Below, one piece after another: positions 17,124 through 26,227 of a DNA stretch of 64,000 nt (position 1 is the first letter of the stretch; every line of letters starts with the position of its first letter). The position numbers and the translations under genes were made by a program. Source of the DNA: Natronosalvus halobius (GTDB taxonomy: Archaea > Halobacteriota > Halobacteria > Halobacteriales > Natrialbaceae); the NCBI RefSeq assembly GCF_024138145.1, contig NZ_CP099997.1, positions 2,356,001 to 2,420,000 on the forward strand, read 5' to 3'. Below the pieces are notes generated by a model that searched no databases, had not been told where the DNA came from, and worked only from the letters and a program-made list of their open reading frames with translations.

Positions 17124-17264
17124 ACGACCGGAGACGTCGCTCACCCGAAAGCGAGGGGTCGTGATTATCTCGAGTCCCCGCCCACGAGTCCGCAATCGAC
17201 GTCCGCAACCGATCAGCGAGCCCCTTCCGAAAGGCCTAATCGCGTTCTGGCCCGAGTGCGACCA

Positions 17265-18200
17265 ATGAGTCACCAGTTGCCCGACGTCCAGGCGAGCGCG
17301 CCCGACGTCACCGTCGGACTGAGCCAGGTCGGCGTCACCGGCGTCGAGAAACTCGTCAAGATCGCCCGCGAGGACAAACGCCCGCTCGTGTTCACGGCGG
17401 AGTTCGAGGTCTTCGTCGATCTCCCCGCCTGGCGCAAGGGCGCGGACATGAGTCGCAACATGGAGGTCATCGACGAGACCCTCGAGGAGGCCACCCGCGA
17501 GGAGGCCTACCGCGTCGAGGACGTCTGCGGCGACGCTGCCGAGCGCCTGCTCGAGAAACACGACTACACCTCTCGTGCGGAGGTCTCGATGGAAGCCGAG
17601 TTCATGCGCCGCGAACAGACGCCGGCGAGCGACCGCGAGACCCAGCACACCGTCGACGTCATCGCCTCCGCGACGGCCACCGAGGAGGGAACCCGCGAGG
17701 AGGTCGGCGCCCGCGTCGTCGGCATGACCGTCTGCCCGTGCTCCCAGGGCATGTCCGTCGCGCGGGCGAAGCAGAAACTCGAGGACCTCGATGTGCCCGA
17801 GGCAAAGATCACGGAGTTCTTAGACGAGGTGCCCCAGCCTGGCCACTCCCAGCGCGGGCACGCGACGCTCACGATCGAATCCGAGGGTGCCCCGGACGTG
17901 GACCTGAACGACGTCATCGACGTCGCCCGAGATTCGATGAGCGCGCACATCTACAATCTCGCGAAGCGCCCCGACGAGGACCACATGACCTACGAGGCCC
18001 ACAGCGACGCGAAGTTCGTCGAGGACTGCGTCCGCGCGATGGCCGAGGGCGTCCTCGAGCAGTTCGGCCACCTGCCGGACGGCGCGGTCGTCCGCATGTC
18101 CCAGTCGAACGACGAGTCGATCCACCAGCACAACGCACACGCCGAGCGCGTCGTCGACTTCGCGACCCTGCGAGCGGAAGCGAACGGCGACGGTCAGTAG
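17265..18200 (+). CDS. mptA: GTP cyclohydrolase MptA (FolE2/GTP cyclohydrolase I type B family)
   Basis: A 311-residue protein starting [20 protein letters not shown]. The ATG at 17265 is preferred to a GTG three codons upstream. Family landmarks are [36 protein letters not shown], the metal/catalytic segment [25 protein letters not shown] and the C-terminal [13 protein letters not shown]. MptA is the Fe(II)-dependent archaeal cyclohydrolase that converts GTP to a 7,8-dihydroneopterin cyclic phosphate, the entry to pterin/folate-type cofactors; in haloarchaea it also feeds archaeosine precursor synthesis. It is preceded by the duplicated promoter-like repeat. The length is normal. Confidence 0.92.
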   Translation: MSHQLPDVQASAPDVTVGLSQVGVTGVEKLVKIAREDKRPLVFTAEFEVFVDLPAWRKGADMSRNMEVIDETLEEATREEAYRVEDVCGDAAERLLEKHDYTSRAEVSMEAEFMRREQTPASDRETQHTVDVIASATATEEGTREEVGARVVGMTVCPCSQGMSVARAKQKLEDLDVPEAKITEFLDEVPQPGHSQRGHATLTIESEGAPDVDLNDVIDVARDSMSAHIYNLAKRPDEDHMTYEAHSDAKFVEDCVRAMAEGVLEQFGHLPDGAVVRMSQSNDESIHQHNAHAERVVDFATLRAEANGDGQ

Positions 18201-18417
18201 CGAGGTGACAGCGGACCGAACGATTTACGCGGGCGGCCCGCACACGGGGACCTATGTGCCGCCCCCTGATTCGTAACCCACTCCGGAGGTCACTCTCGCT
18301 CGAGGCGAGGTCTCGGTCGCTCGATCCCGGGCCTCATCCCCTCGGCGCAGCCCAGTCGGTCGGTCCGGAACCCCACCCGAACGAGGTGGGTCCCTGTGCG
18401 CTCGAGGTGACGATCTG

Positions 18418-20079
18418 ATGGGATTCGTTCCCGTTACAATCGCCACGACGGAGTACCGGCGAACGGTTCGAACGGTCGTCGGCGATCGAACGAAGCTCCT
18501 CCTGAGCGTCGGAATCATCCTGGTCGCCCTCGGCCCGATGATGGCCGTCGGCCTCCTCCTGTTGCCGGTCGCAGGCGAAATGCTGGCCGCGGGGCCGGTC
18601 GAACCGATCGCCGGGTTCACCATTGCGGACATCGTCACCGGCGGCGTCGCGCTGGCGTGGGTCGGACTGGTCGCGTTCGCGACGATCCGCGTCGTTTCGA
18701 CGGTGGCCAACCTGGACGAGCCCGCACTCGTCCTGACGGCGACCCCGATTCGAACGCTCGTCGTCGGCCTCGTCGGTTCGGAGCTACTCGCCTTCGGAAC
18801 CTGGTTACTCCCGATTTCGCTGCTACTGTCGGGCGCGTTCGCCTACGGAACGGGCACGATCTGGCCCATCCTCGTCGCCCCGGCGACGGTCGCCGTGCTG
18901 TTCCTGTCCGCGTTCCCGGTCGGGTTCGCCCTCGGCGTCGGAATCCGCCACCTCATCACCGTCTACGAACCGATCGCGCGCTACCGCACCGCAATTTTCG
19001 TCCTCGTCGGGGCGGCCTACTTCGGGTCGATCGCCCTCGGCTGGTTCGACCAGGTCACCGGCGTCCTGTTCGACCTCCTGGACGGGACACCCCTCGGCTG
19101 GCCTGGCCACCTCCTGCTGGCGGGACTCCCGAATGTCACGTTCTCGATGCCACACGCCGTCGCCGGCGTCGTCGGTTCGGGAGCGCTCGCCGTGCTCGCC
19201 ATCGTCGTCGGCACCCGTCTCGCTGCCGTCCACTGGCGATCCGATCCGTTCCGCGAGGACGAAGACGAACCCGTCGCGGAGCACGCCGGCGAGAGCCGGC
19301 TCGCAACCTTGCTCGAGCCAGGACTGAGCCAGCCGGTTCGAACCGTCGCCGTGACGGCGCTTCGCCGGACGAAGCGCGCGCCCATTCGCCTATTGTACGT
19401 CGCCTACCCGCTGTTCATGGCAGCCTTCTTCGTCCAGGAGATCGCTCGAGCGGGAACGATTCCGTCCTCCGTCGCCGTGCTCACCTGCCTGTACGTCGTC
19501 TGGGGCGCCGGCGCGTTCGTCTCGCTCAACCCGCTGGGCGACCTCGGACCGGCGCTCCCGGCCGTTCTCACCTCGACGGTTTCGGGTCGACAGGTGGTCG
19601 CTGGCCGGCTCGTCGCGAGCGCCCTCGTCGCCGTCCCCGTCGCCGTCGTCGTCAGTCTCGGCGTCGGCCTCGTGAGTCCGCTATCGCTCGAGCGGGTCGC
19701 CCTGCTGGTTCCTGCGACGGTGGTCGGCGCTCTCGCCGCGCCCGCACTGGCCGTCGGCATCGGCTCGCTGTTCCCCCGATTCGGCAGTGTCACCATCTCC
19801 TCGAACCGGGAGGCGGTCATGCCGAGTAAGTCCGCGTTCGTCGCCTACACGCTCGCACTCGCAATTCCCATTGGGGCGTTCGGCATCATCTACACCGACG
19901 CCGCTGACGCGGTCGCGGCAGTCGCGACGGCACTGGTCGCGGTGGCGCCGGTCGTCGAACTCACCGTCCCGAGTGCCGCCGTCCTCGCGCTCGCCTGGAT
20001 CGCGCTTCTCGGGGGACTCGCCGGGCCGGCGCTGTCGGCGGGCTACGCGGTTCGCACGTTCGACGGGTACGTCCGTTGA
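18418..20079 (+). CDS. ABC-2-type transporter permease, large membrane protein
   Basis: A 553-residue protein with about 12 hydrophobic helices in two halves, joined by a charged linker at about 275-315 (RSDPFREDEDEPVAEHAGES). The N-terminal TEYRRTVRTVVGDRTKLLLS is typical of ABC-2 permeases, in which a cytoplasmic helix precedes the first membrane span. The ABC ATPase gene at 20115 lies opposite, with only 35 bp between the two stops, so they are probable partners even though convergent. The substrate is unknown; related haloarchaeal exporters are annotated only generically. A 54-residue frame overlaps its start by TGATG but looks non-coding. Confidence 0.7.
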   Translation: MGFVPVTIATTEYRRTVRTVVGDRTKLLLSVGIILVALGPMMAVGLLLLPVAGEMLAAGPVEPIAGFTIADIVTGGVALAWVGLVAFATIRVVSTVANLDEPALVLTATPIRTLVVGLVGSELLAFGTWLLPISLLLSGAFAYGTGTIWPILVAPATVAVLFLSAFPVGFALGVGIRHLITVYEPIARYRTAIFVLVGAAYFGSIALGWFDQVTGVLFDLLDGTPLGWPGHLLLAGLPNVTFSMPHAVAGVVGSGALAVLAIVVGTRLAAVHWRSDPFREDEDEPVAEHAGESRLATLLEPGLSQPVRTVAVTALRRTKRAPIRLLYVAYPLFMAAFFVQEIARAGTIPSSVAVLTCLYVVWGAGAFVSLNPLGDLGPALPAVLTSTVSGRQVVAGRLVASALVAVPVAVVVSLGVGLVSPLSLERVALLVPATVVGALAAPALAVGIGSLFPRFGSVTISSNREAVMPSKSAFVAYTLALAIPIGAFGIIYTDAADAVAAVATALVAVAPVVELTVPSAAVLALAWIALLGGLAGPALSAGYAVRTFDGYVR

Positions 20080-20114
20080 TCGCGATCAGGCCAGGCCCAG
20101 GATCGGATCTAGAC

Positions 20115-20927
20115 TCAGACTCGTTTTTCAGTACCTCGAACCGCCGCCTCGCTGTCGTCGGTGATCTCGAGGAAGGCGTCCTCGAGACTGCCGCTCTCGC
20201 CGGTTTCGGCCCGTGACTTCAGCGTCTCGGGGTCGCCCTCGGCGACGAGGGTTCCCTCGTGGAGGACACCGATGGTATCGGCGAGTTCGTCGACCACCGA
20301 GAGGATGTGCGTCGAAAGGAAGATGGTCATCTCCTGATCGGCCAGGTCCGCGATGGTGTCTCGCATCGTCCGGGCCGCCCGCGGGTCGAGGCCGCTGGTC
20401 GGTTCGTCCAGGAAGGCGACGGCGGGTTCGTGGAGAACTGCCTGGATCACGCCCACTTTCTGGCGCATTCCCTTCGAGTAGGCGTCGATGCGTTTGTCGG
20501 CGTCCTCGAGCAGGTCGAAGCGCTCGAGCAGGGACTCGATGCGTTCGCTCGCCTCCGCTTTCGGGAGGTCCCTGAGGCCAGCGACGTACTCGAGTTGCTC
20601 GCGGCCGCTGAGTTCGTCGTAGATCGGCGGCTCTTCGGGCAGGTAGCCGATGTGTGGGGTGACGGCGTTCCGGTCGGTGACGTCGTGACCGGCGACGCGG
20701 GCCGTCCCGGATGTGGGGCGGGTGAGCGTCGTCAGCATCCGCATCGTCGTCGTCTTGCCGGCTCCGTTCGGACCGAGGAAGCCGTAGACGGTGCCACGGG
20801 CGATCTCGAGGTCGAGGTCGGAGACCGCGGTCTCGTCGCCGTAGCGTTTGGTCAGGCCTCGAGTCTCGATCGCGGCGGCGGGGCCGGTGCCGGGGGTCGA
20901 CGAGTCGGCGGGCGACGTGGGGGACAT
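20115..20927 (-). CDS. ABC-2-type transporter ATP-binding protein
   Basis: A 270-residue ATPase. Walker A is GPNGAGKT (52-59), the Q-loop region is IGYLPEEPPIYDELS, the signature is a variant YSKGMRQK (150-157), Walker B is AFLDEPTSGLDPRA (171-184), and the H-switch is STHILS. The PEEPPIYDELSGREQLEYVA segment and the KGMRQK signature are characteristic of NatA/CcmA-like ATPases that drive ABC-2 permeases. It should pair with the convergent 553-residue permease. A short Ser/Pro/Thr-rich N-terminus precedes the domain. The TrmB-type regulator lies 83 bp upstream and could control it. Confidence 0.9.
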   Translation of the reverse strand: MSPTSPADSSTPGTGPAAAIETRGLTKRYGDETAVSDLDLEIARGTVYGFLGPNGAGKTTTMRMLTTLTRPTSGTARVAGHDVTDRNAVTPHIGYLPEEPPIYDELSGREQLEYVAGLRDLPKAEASERIESLLERFDLLEDADKRIDAYSKGMRQKVGVIQAVLHEPAVAFLDEPTSGLDPRAARTMRDTIADLADQEMTIFLSTHILSVVDELADTIGVLHEGTLVAEGDPETLKSRAETGESGSLEDAFLEITDDSEAAVRGTEKRV

Positions 20928-21010
20928 ACGCCGGGGTTCGCGCGTTCGATCCTAAAGTGTTGCTGATATTATCCGATTCGGGCGTGGCGCTGACGCTCCC
21001 CTCGTCCGAC

Positions 21011-21814
21011 TCAGAACGAGAGCGGCGTCGCCTCCTCCCACCGAGGGAGGAACTTCTCGTGGACGTCGGCGGCGAACTCCGGATCCTTGAGGTCGATCAT
21101 CCCGAACGCCTCACCCGATCCGAGCGGGTTCGGTACCTGGATCACCACCTCGACGCCGTCGATGACGTTGAACGACCCGCGGACGTCCTCGTTCGTCCGC
21201 ACCGCGAAATCCTCGCGCTCCTGGAGGGCCTCCTGGTACCGGCGCCCGACGGTCGGCGAGAGGGCGTTGACCAGGCTCCGACTCATCAGGACGTTCACCG
21301 AGACACCTCTGTCGAGGGCTGCCTCGAGGTGAGCCAGTACTTCGTCGCCGACCGTTCGGATGTCCACTTGCGGGGAGGGGTCGGCGGCGACCATCACGAT
21401 GTCCCGGTCGGCCGCGGCCAGGCGCTCGAGCAGGAGGTCGATCGTCTCGTCGGGACCGACGGCGGCCGTCCAGAACTGCTCCTCGACGGGTTCGGCCGCG
21501 TCGAGTTCGTTCGCGAGGTCGTCGACGATGGACTCGTACTGCTCGGCCTTCTCCTCGAGTTCGCGCTTCTTGTCGTCGAGTAGGCGGTCGAGAGCTGTCG
21601 ACGGTTCGACGGCGACGTACTTCTTGGGTCGACTGGCCGTCTGGCTTCGCACGAGATTGTACTGTTCGATGCTGTTGAGGACGTCGTAGATCCGTCCCAT
21701 CGGCACGTCGCTCGCGCGCGACAACTCCTTCGCCGTTGTGGGACCGGTGTTGAGCAGGGCCCGGTACGCCCGTGCTTCGTACTCCGAGAGGCCGAGGTCC
21801 CTGAGTGTGGCCAT
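21011..21814 (-). CDS. TrmB-family transcriptional regulator
   Basis: A 267-residue protein. It starts with MATLRDLGLSEYEARAYRAL, the TrmB winged-helix opening, followed by TGPTTAKELSRASDVPMGRIYDVLNSIEQ and a coiled-coil stretch (DRLLDDKKRELEEKAEQYES). The C-terminal half is a PLD-like sensor domain (TIDLLLERLAAADRDIVMVA). The start at 21814 is chosen over an ATG nine codons upstream because homologues start with this motif. TrmB proteins sense sugars or other metabolites and control transport and metabolism genes. Here it is upstream of the ABC ATPase on the same strand and downstream of the DUF255 gene. The effector is unknown. Confidence 0.85.
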   Translation of the reverse strand: MATLRDLGLSEYEARAYRALLNTGPTTAKELSRASDVPMGRIYDVLNSIEQYNLVRSQTASRPKKYVAVEPSTALDRLLDDKKRELEEKAEQYESIVDDLANELDAAEPVEEQFWTAAVGPDETIDLLLERLAAADRDIVMVAADPSPQVDIRTVGDEVLAHLEAALDRGVSVNVLMSRSLVNALSPTVGRRYQEALQEREDFAVRTNEDVRGSFNVIDGVEVVIQVPNPLGSGEAFGMIDLKDPEFAADVHEKFLPRWEEATPLSF

Positions 21815-21893
21815 ACTACGTCCTCGAGAGGCGACGTCCATAAACGCTTGGATAGTTTGATCGCCCGGTGAGTTCCCGCGAAGGATCGAGAAC

Positions 21894-23591
21894 CTACGCC
21901 AGGAGATTCGAGACGCGATCGCTCAACTCCGCGGGCGTTGTCGCGGGGTCGGTTCGCCGCGAGTCGCGTTCGGCAACCGCCGCTCCGTCAGGCACGTCAG
22001 AGGCGTCCTGGACGCCTGGGACCACGACCTTCTCGTGATCCGCGATGCGACAGGCCGCCCGGTGGAGGTCCGACCCGGCCGGCGCTCCGATCCGAATCAC
22101 GAGCGACCCCTCGAGCACGCGCGCCGCCACGCTCGCGTAGCGGGCGACCTGTACCGAAAAGCGGTCGCTCGCCCCGGCGAAAGCCTCGAGCGTTTCGCGA
22201 GCCACCCGTTCGTACCGGTCGTCGCCCGTGATCGCCCCGAGGTCGAGCAGCGCGTCCGCGAGTTCGACGTTCGCGTCGAGCGGCCGCAGGGGGCGCTCGA
22301 GCAATCCCGCGCCGGATCGAGGGCCGTCGACGAACGAGTCGTCGACCCGGAGCCGATCGATCGTTGCGTCCGCGACGGCGGCCGCGTCGTCTACGGTGTC
22401 GGCGCCGAGGATCGATCGAGCGCTCGTCAGCGCCTGCAAAACCCGGGCCTGATCGGCGAGCAGTCCGCGCTCGCTCTCGACGTTCCATCCACCGTTGACC
22501 CTGGCCGGTCGATAGTGGGTGACGATGCCGTCCTCGAGCATCGCGTCTCGAAGCGTCTCGAGGGCACGTTCGGCGTACCGCCCGGCGCGCTCGTCGTCGG
22601 TGTAGGCCCGGTAGGTACACAGGGCGTCGATCGCGAGCGCGTTCGCTCCAGCGAAGACGGTTTCGTCGACGGGGGGCTGGTCGACCGCCTCGCGGTCGCT
22701 CGCCTCCAGGACGTGGGATTCGGGATCGCCGGGGGCCTGGCTGCCGGCGAAGGCGCCGCCGTGGGGCCGACCGTCGCCGTCCTCACCGTCTCCAGGCACC
22801 CACAGCGTCGTCGTCAGGTACTCGAGCGCGCGCTCGGCCGGCTTTCGGTAGCTGTCCTCGCCCGTGTAGAGGTAGGCGTTGGCGAACGCCCGCAGGAGCG
22901 CCGCGTTCGAGTCCAGGAGCTTCTCGTGCTGGAGGCCCGACCAGTCCTGGCCCGTCGCGAAGCGGTAAAAGCCCCCTTCGTACTCGTCGAGCAGGTTCGC
23001 CGAGACGGCGTCGAACGACCGCAGCGCCATCTCCCGGTCGCGCTTGAGCGCGAACTCGAGGGCGTCGGGCAGCGGGAACTTCGGTTCCTCGCCCCAGCCG
23101 CCGGCGGCCTCGTCATACTGGTCGGTGAGCTGGCCCAGCATCTGGCGCTCGACGTCCGCCGTGAGCTGCCCTGCCGGCGGTTCGGTGTCCTGCAACGGTC
23201 GCGGAATCGAGCCCGCCTCCGCACCCTTCGTCTCCCACACCGATCGAACGCGCTCGAGCACCTGTCGCAGGCCATCGTGACCGAGGTAGCCGGCGCCCGT
23301 CAGGATCGAGCCGTCGGGGGCGAGAAAGACCGTCGAGGGAAAGCCGCCCATGTTGTACCGGTCGCGCACCCGCGGGTGGCGATCGACGTCGACGCGGACG
23401 GGGACGAACCCGTCGTTGACGTTGGCCGCGAGCGTCGGGACGGCGTAGGTCTCGGCGTCCATCTCGTGACAGTGGTCACACCAGGTCGCCGTGAGCGAGA
23501 GCAAGACTGGGACGTCCTGGTCGGCTGCCTCTTCGAAGGCGTCGGTCCCCCATTCGCGCCACTCGACCCGCGTGACGTCGTCCGTTTCCAT
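21894..23591 (-). CDS. DUF255 / thioredoxin-domain protein (YyaL/SSP411 family)
   Basis: A 565-residue protein starting METDDVTRVEWREWGTDAFE. An upstream ATG at 23642 adds 17 unlikely residues. The N-terminal thioredoxin-like domain has the redox motif WCDHCH (about 36-41) and GGFPSTVFLAPDG. The rest is an alpha/alpha six-barrel typical of the N-acylglucosamine-2-epimerase-like fold (PKFPLPDALEFAL, GGFYRFATGQDWSGLQHEKL, NGGWNVESERGLLADQARVL). The family is shorter here than the usual 650-700 residues, mainly in the C-terminus. The function is not established; a redox-linked or carbohydrate role has been proposed. It is the last gene before the tRNA-Leu locus. Confidence 0.85.
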   Translation of the reverse strand: METDDVTRVEWREWGTDAFEEAADQDVPVLLSLTATWCDHCHEMDAETYAVPTLAANVNDGFVPVRVDVDRHPRVRDRYNMGGFPSTVFLAPDGSILTGAGYLGHDGLRQVLERVRSVWETKGAEAGSIPRPLQDTEPPAGQLTADVERQMLGQLTDQYDEAAGGWGEEPKFPLPDALEFALKRDREMALRSFDAVSANLLDEYEGGFYRFATGQDWSGLQHEKLLDSNAALLRAFANAYLYTGEDSYRKPAERALEYLTTTLWVPGDGEDGDGRPHGGAFAGSQAPGDPESHVLEASDREAVDQPPVDETVFAGANALAIDALCTYRAYTDDERAGRYAERALETLRDAMLEDGIVTHYRPARVNGGWNVESERGLLADQARVLQALTSARSILGADTVDDAAAVADATIDRLRVDDSFVDGPRSGAGLLERPLRPLDANVELADALLDLGAITGDDRYERVARETLEAFAGASDRFSVQVARYASVAARVLEGSLVIRIGAPAGSDLHRAACRIADHEKVVVPGVQDASDVPDGAAVAERDSRRTDPATTPAELSDRVSNLLA

Positions 23592-23725
23592 ACTCGAGGG
23601 TGGCCCGTCGTGCGTGTAAGGGCTTCGAAGCGCTGGAGTCATCGTATTTGAAGTTTACACGAAAGTGCGAACTCGACACCGAAACGCACAACCCCCGCCG
23701 GTGGCAACTCTCGAGTGCATTCTGT

Positions 23726-23763
23726 GCGAGGGTAGCCAAGCAGGCCAACGGCGGTGGGCTTAC
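23726..23763 (+). pseudogene. Partial tRNA-Leu copy (5' half only)
   Basis: From the GCGAGGG acceptor strand through the D-arm to GTGGGCTTA, this stretch is identical to the 5' half of the intact tRNA-Leu at 23964, then diverges in the anticodon loop. The similarity also covers the upstream flank (from about 23671, CGAAACGCACAACCCCC), so a block of about 90 bp was copied 238 bp apart. It cannot fold as a tRNA. Confidence 0.85.
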
Positions 23764-23963
23764 AACGCCGGGACCTTTTCCTGCGCGTCGCTCACTTCGT
23801 TCGCTTCGCTGGCAAAAGTTCCACCAAAAGCCGTCGTCACCCTCTTCGAGGGTTCCTCGGCCCGCTCGTACACTCCGTTTGCTCGCGGGGAGCGGCTAGT
23901 GAGACGAAACCGACACCGAAACGCACAACCCCCATCGGTGGCAATCCTCGAGTTGCCTTCTGT

Positions 23964-24047
23964 GCGAGGGTAGCCAAGCAGGCCAACGGCGGTGGGCTTA
24001 AGACCCGCTCTCGTAGGAGTCCTTGGGTTCAAATCCCAACCCTCGCA
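23964..24047 (+). tRNA. tRNA-Leu (anticodon UAA)
   Basis: An 84-nt cloverleaf: acceptor GCGAGGG pairs with CCCTCGC with discriminator A at 24047. The D-stem is GCC/GGC, and the anticodon stem GTGGG/CCCGC holds the loop CTTAAGA, giving UAA. A long type II variable arm (CTC/GAG) follows, then the T-stem TTGGG/CCCAA with loop TTCAAAT. CCA is not encoded. It lies between partial copies of its own 5' half (23726) and 3' half (24147). Confidence 0.95.
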
Positions 24048-24122
24048 TCGCTGTGCGAGTAAATCGCGAGCAATAGCGATCGACCAATTGGATTTGAAGT
24101 AGAGAAGTCGCAGCGCCGAGCA

Positions 24123-24145
24123 ACGCGAAGCGACCGTCTTCGCGT
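24123..24145. terminator. 8-bp hairpin downstream of tRNA-Leu
   Basis: ACGCGAAG (24123-24130) and CTTCGCGT (24138-24145) are perfect inverted copies with a seven-base loop, ending one base before the duplicated tRNA 3' half. It could end the tRNA transcript or be a relic of the duplicated or inserted segment. Confidence 0.4.
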
Positions 24146-24146
24146 A

Positions 24147-24221
24147 GTTCAAATCCCAACCCTCGCATTGCTGTTGCGAAAATCGTTAGTGACAACAATC
24201 GAACAGTTGGAGTTTGAACGA
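24147..24221 (+). repeat. Copy of the tRNA-Leu 3' end and its flank
   Basis: GTTCAAATCCCAACCCTCGC plus AT (24147-24168) exactly repeats the tRNA 3' end at 24027-24048. The following 50 bases are an imperfect copy of the tRNA downstream flank (compare GACCAATTGGATTTGAA with GAACAGTTGGAGTTTGAA). Duplicated tRNA 3' ends are typical of integration (att) sites, but the shared flank also fits a decayed tandem tRNA copy. Confidence 0.8.
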
Positions 24222-24358
24222 GACCCACGAGCAACCGTTCTCACACGCCGCGAGACAGTCCGTCCGAGCACACAGTCTCCCGTCGAGCACATATCAGGAG
24301 GCCACTACGACGCGGTAGCGGCGACATAACAACGACCCGAACGCCGAATGCCGCTCGT

Positions 24359-26227
24359 ATGTGTGGCATCGTTGGTGCGTACGGTCGGGTCGACGAGGAG
24401 ACGCTCTCGTCGATGCTCGAGTGGATCGAACACCGAGGACCCGACGACGAAGGCCGGTACATCGACCGAGACGCAGGGGTAATGCTGGGGGCGCGACGCC
24501 TCGCCATCGTCGACCTCGAGGGCGGTTCCCAGCCAAAGTGGAACGAGGACGAGACGGTGGGCGTCGTCTTCAACGGCGAAATCTACAATCACGACGAGTT
24601 GCGAGCGTCCCTCCGACGGGACGGCCACCGCTTCGAGAGCCAGTCCGACACCGAGGTCCTGGTCCACCTCTGGGAGGAGTACGGCGACCGGATGGTCGAT
24701 CACCTCGAGGGCATGTTCGCCTTCTCCATCTGGGACGCTACGTCGCAAACGATCTTTCTGGCTCGCGACCGGATGGGCATCAAGCCGCTGTACTTCGGAC
24801 GAACGGACGTGGGGTACGTCTGGGGGAGCGAACTCCCTGCGCTCCTGATCGGCGGCGTGAACCGATCCATCGACCCCGCGGCCGTCTTCAATCACTTCTC
24901 GCTCGAGTACGCCCCCGGCGCGCAGACGCTGTTGCGGGACGTTCGGAAGGTGAAACCGGGACACACCGTTGAGATCGGACCCGACGGCGTTCGAGACCGC
25001 GAATACTGGAGTTTCCTCGACGTCGAAACCGGTAGCGCGGCGACGAGTTTCGCGGATGCCGCCGATCGACTGTCGACCCTACTCGAGCGATCCGTCGAAC
25101 AGCGCCTCATGGCGGACGTCCCCGTCGGGGCGTTCCTCTCGGGCGGCCTCGACTCCTCGGCGATCGTCGGCATCGCCTCGAACCTCAGGGACGAGCCACT
25201 CGACACCTACTCCGTCGCCTTCAGCGACGAGCGCTTCGACGAGAGCGCGGAGGCCCGCCTCGTCGCGGATCACTTCGGGACGAACCACCACGAAGTGCAC
25301 GTCGACCTCTCCTCAATGGACGTGTTCGACGACATGATTCGCCACCTCGGCGAGCCGACCGGACACCTGCAGATGCTACCACTCTTCTTGCTCTCCCAGC
25401 GCGCCCGGGAGGACGTGAAGGTCGCACTGGCCGGCGAGGGCGCCGACGAACTGTTCGCGGGGTACTCGCGGTACCAGCAGGCGCCCCAGTACAAGCGAAA
25501 GGTCGACTTCCTCCCGGGGTTCACCCACGACGTCGCCGGGGCCGTCGCCACGGTGGCGCCCGTCGGTTCCAAACACCTGCGGTACTACTCCTGGCTGAAG
25601 GACAACACCGAACTCGTCCTCCACAACACCTGCGGATTCATGCCGTTCCGTCCCGAGCCGGACGACTTCCTCACGACGGGCGAAACCACCGAGACGTCGG
25701 GCCTTCGCTCGAGCGTGAGCCAGGTGACGAGCCGGGTCGAGGACCCGACGCCGGAACAGCACATCTCGGCGTTCGAGACGAGCCAGACGCTCCCGAACTT
25801 CCACCTGTTCAAGGCCGACCACACGAGCATGGCCCAGTCACTCGAACTCCGAGTCCCGTTCCTATCCGCCGACATCGTGGAGTTCGCCCACTCGCTCCCG
25901 ATCGAGTACAAGGCGACCGACCAGGACGTCAAGCGCGTGCTCAAACGCGCCGTCGGTGACCTGCTCCCCAGGGAGATCCTCGAGCGCGAGAAGATGGGGA
26001 TGCGACCGCCCGTCGAGGACTGGTTCCGGGGAGACCACGACGCAATCGAACGGTGGTTCGACCGCGGGCGCCTCGAGCGGACGCCGTACGTCGACGCGGA
26101 CAGGGCCGCGGGGTTGCGGGATCGCCACCGTCGCGGCGAGGAGTCGGTTGGGCGAACGCTCTGGCTGATCCTCACCTACGTCGCGTGGTATCACACATTC
26201 ATCGACGAGAAGACGGCCATCGTCTGA
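24359..26227 (+). CDS. asnB: Asparagine synthetase (glutamine-hydrolysing)
   Basis: A 622-residue enzyme. The N-terminal class II glutaminase has the nucleophile Cys2 after Met removal (MCGIVGAYG), EHRGPDDEG and FNGEIYNHDEL. The synthetase domain has the PP-loop SGGLDSS (261-267), a PLFLLSQRAREDVKVALAGE segment, EGADELFAGYSRY and RVPFLSADIVEFAHSLP. It makes asparagine from aspartate, ATP and glutamine in the cytoplasm; some haloarchaeal paralogues act on other acids. The C-terminus (IDEKTAIV) and stop lie inside the first unit of a tandem repeat (26201-26352), so repeat growth has occurred right at the gene end. It is the first gene after the tRNA-Leu locus. Confidence 0.9.
   Translation: MCGIVGAYGRVDEETLSSMLEWIEHRGPDDEGRYIDRDAGVMLGARRLAIVDLEGGSQPKWNEDETVGVVFNGEIYNHDELRASLRRDGHRFESQSDTEVLVHLWEEYGDRMVDHLEGMFAFSIWDATSQTIFLARDRMGIKPLYFGRTDVGYVWGSELPALLIGGVNRSIDPAAVFNHFSLEYAPGAQTLLRDVRKVKPGHTVEIGPDGVRDREYWSFLDVETGSAATSFADAADRLSTLLERSVEQRLMADVPVGAFLSGGLDSSAIVGIASNLRDEPLDTYSVAFSDERFDESAEARLVADHFGTNHHEVHVDLSSMDVFDDMIRHLGEPTGHLQMLPLFLLSQRAREDVKVALAGEGADELFAGYSRYQQAPQYKRKVDFLPGFTHDVAGAVATVAPVGSKHLRYYSWLKDNTELVLHNTCGFMPFRPEPDDFLTTGETTETSGLRSSVSQVTSRVEDPTPEQHISAFETSQTLPNFHLFKADHTSMAQSLELRVPFLSADIVEFAHSLPIEYKATDQDVKRVLKRAVGDLLPREILEREKMGMRPPVEDWFRGDHDAIERWFDRGRLERTPYVDADRAAGLRDRHRRGEESVGRTLWLILTYVAWYHTFIDEKTAIV

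Noticed and set aside
18254-18418. A 54-codon frame overlapping the ABC permease start by TGATG
   Set aside because: The overlap looks like coupling, but the product is basic, Pro/Ser/Leu-rich, without motif and unlike haloarchaeal proteins.
23964-24221. A complete integrated provirus or island at tRNA-Leu
   Set aside because: The distance between the tRNA end and its copy is only 120 bp and holds no integrase or other gene; at most a remnant is present.
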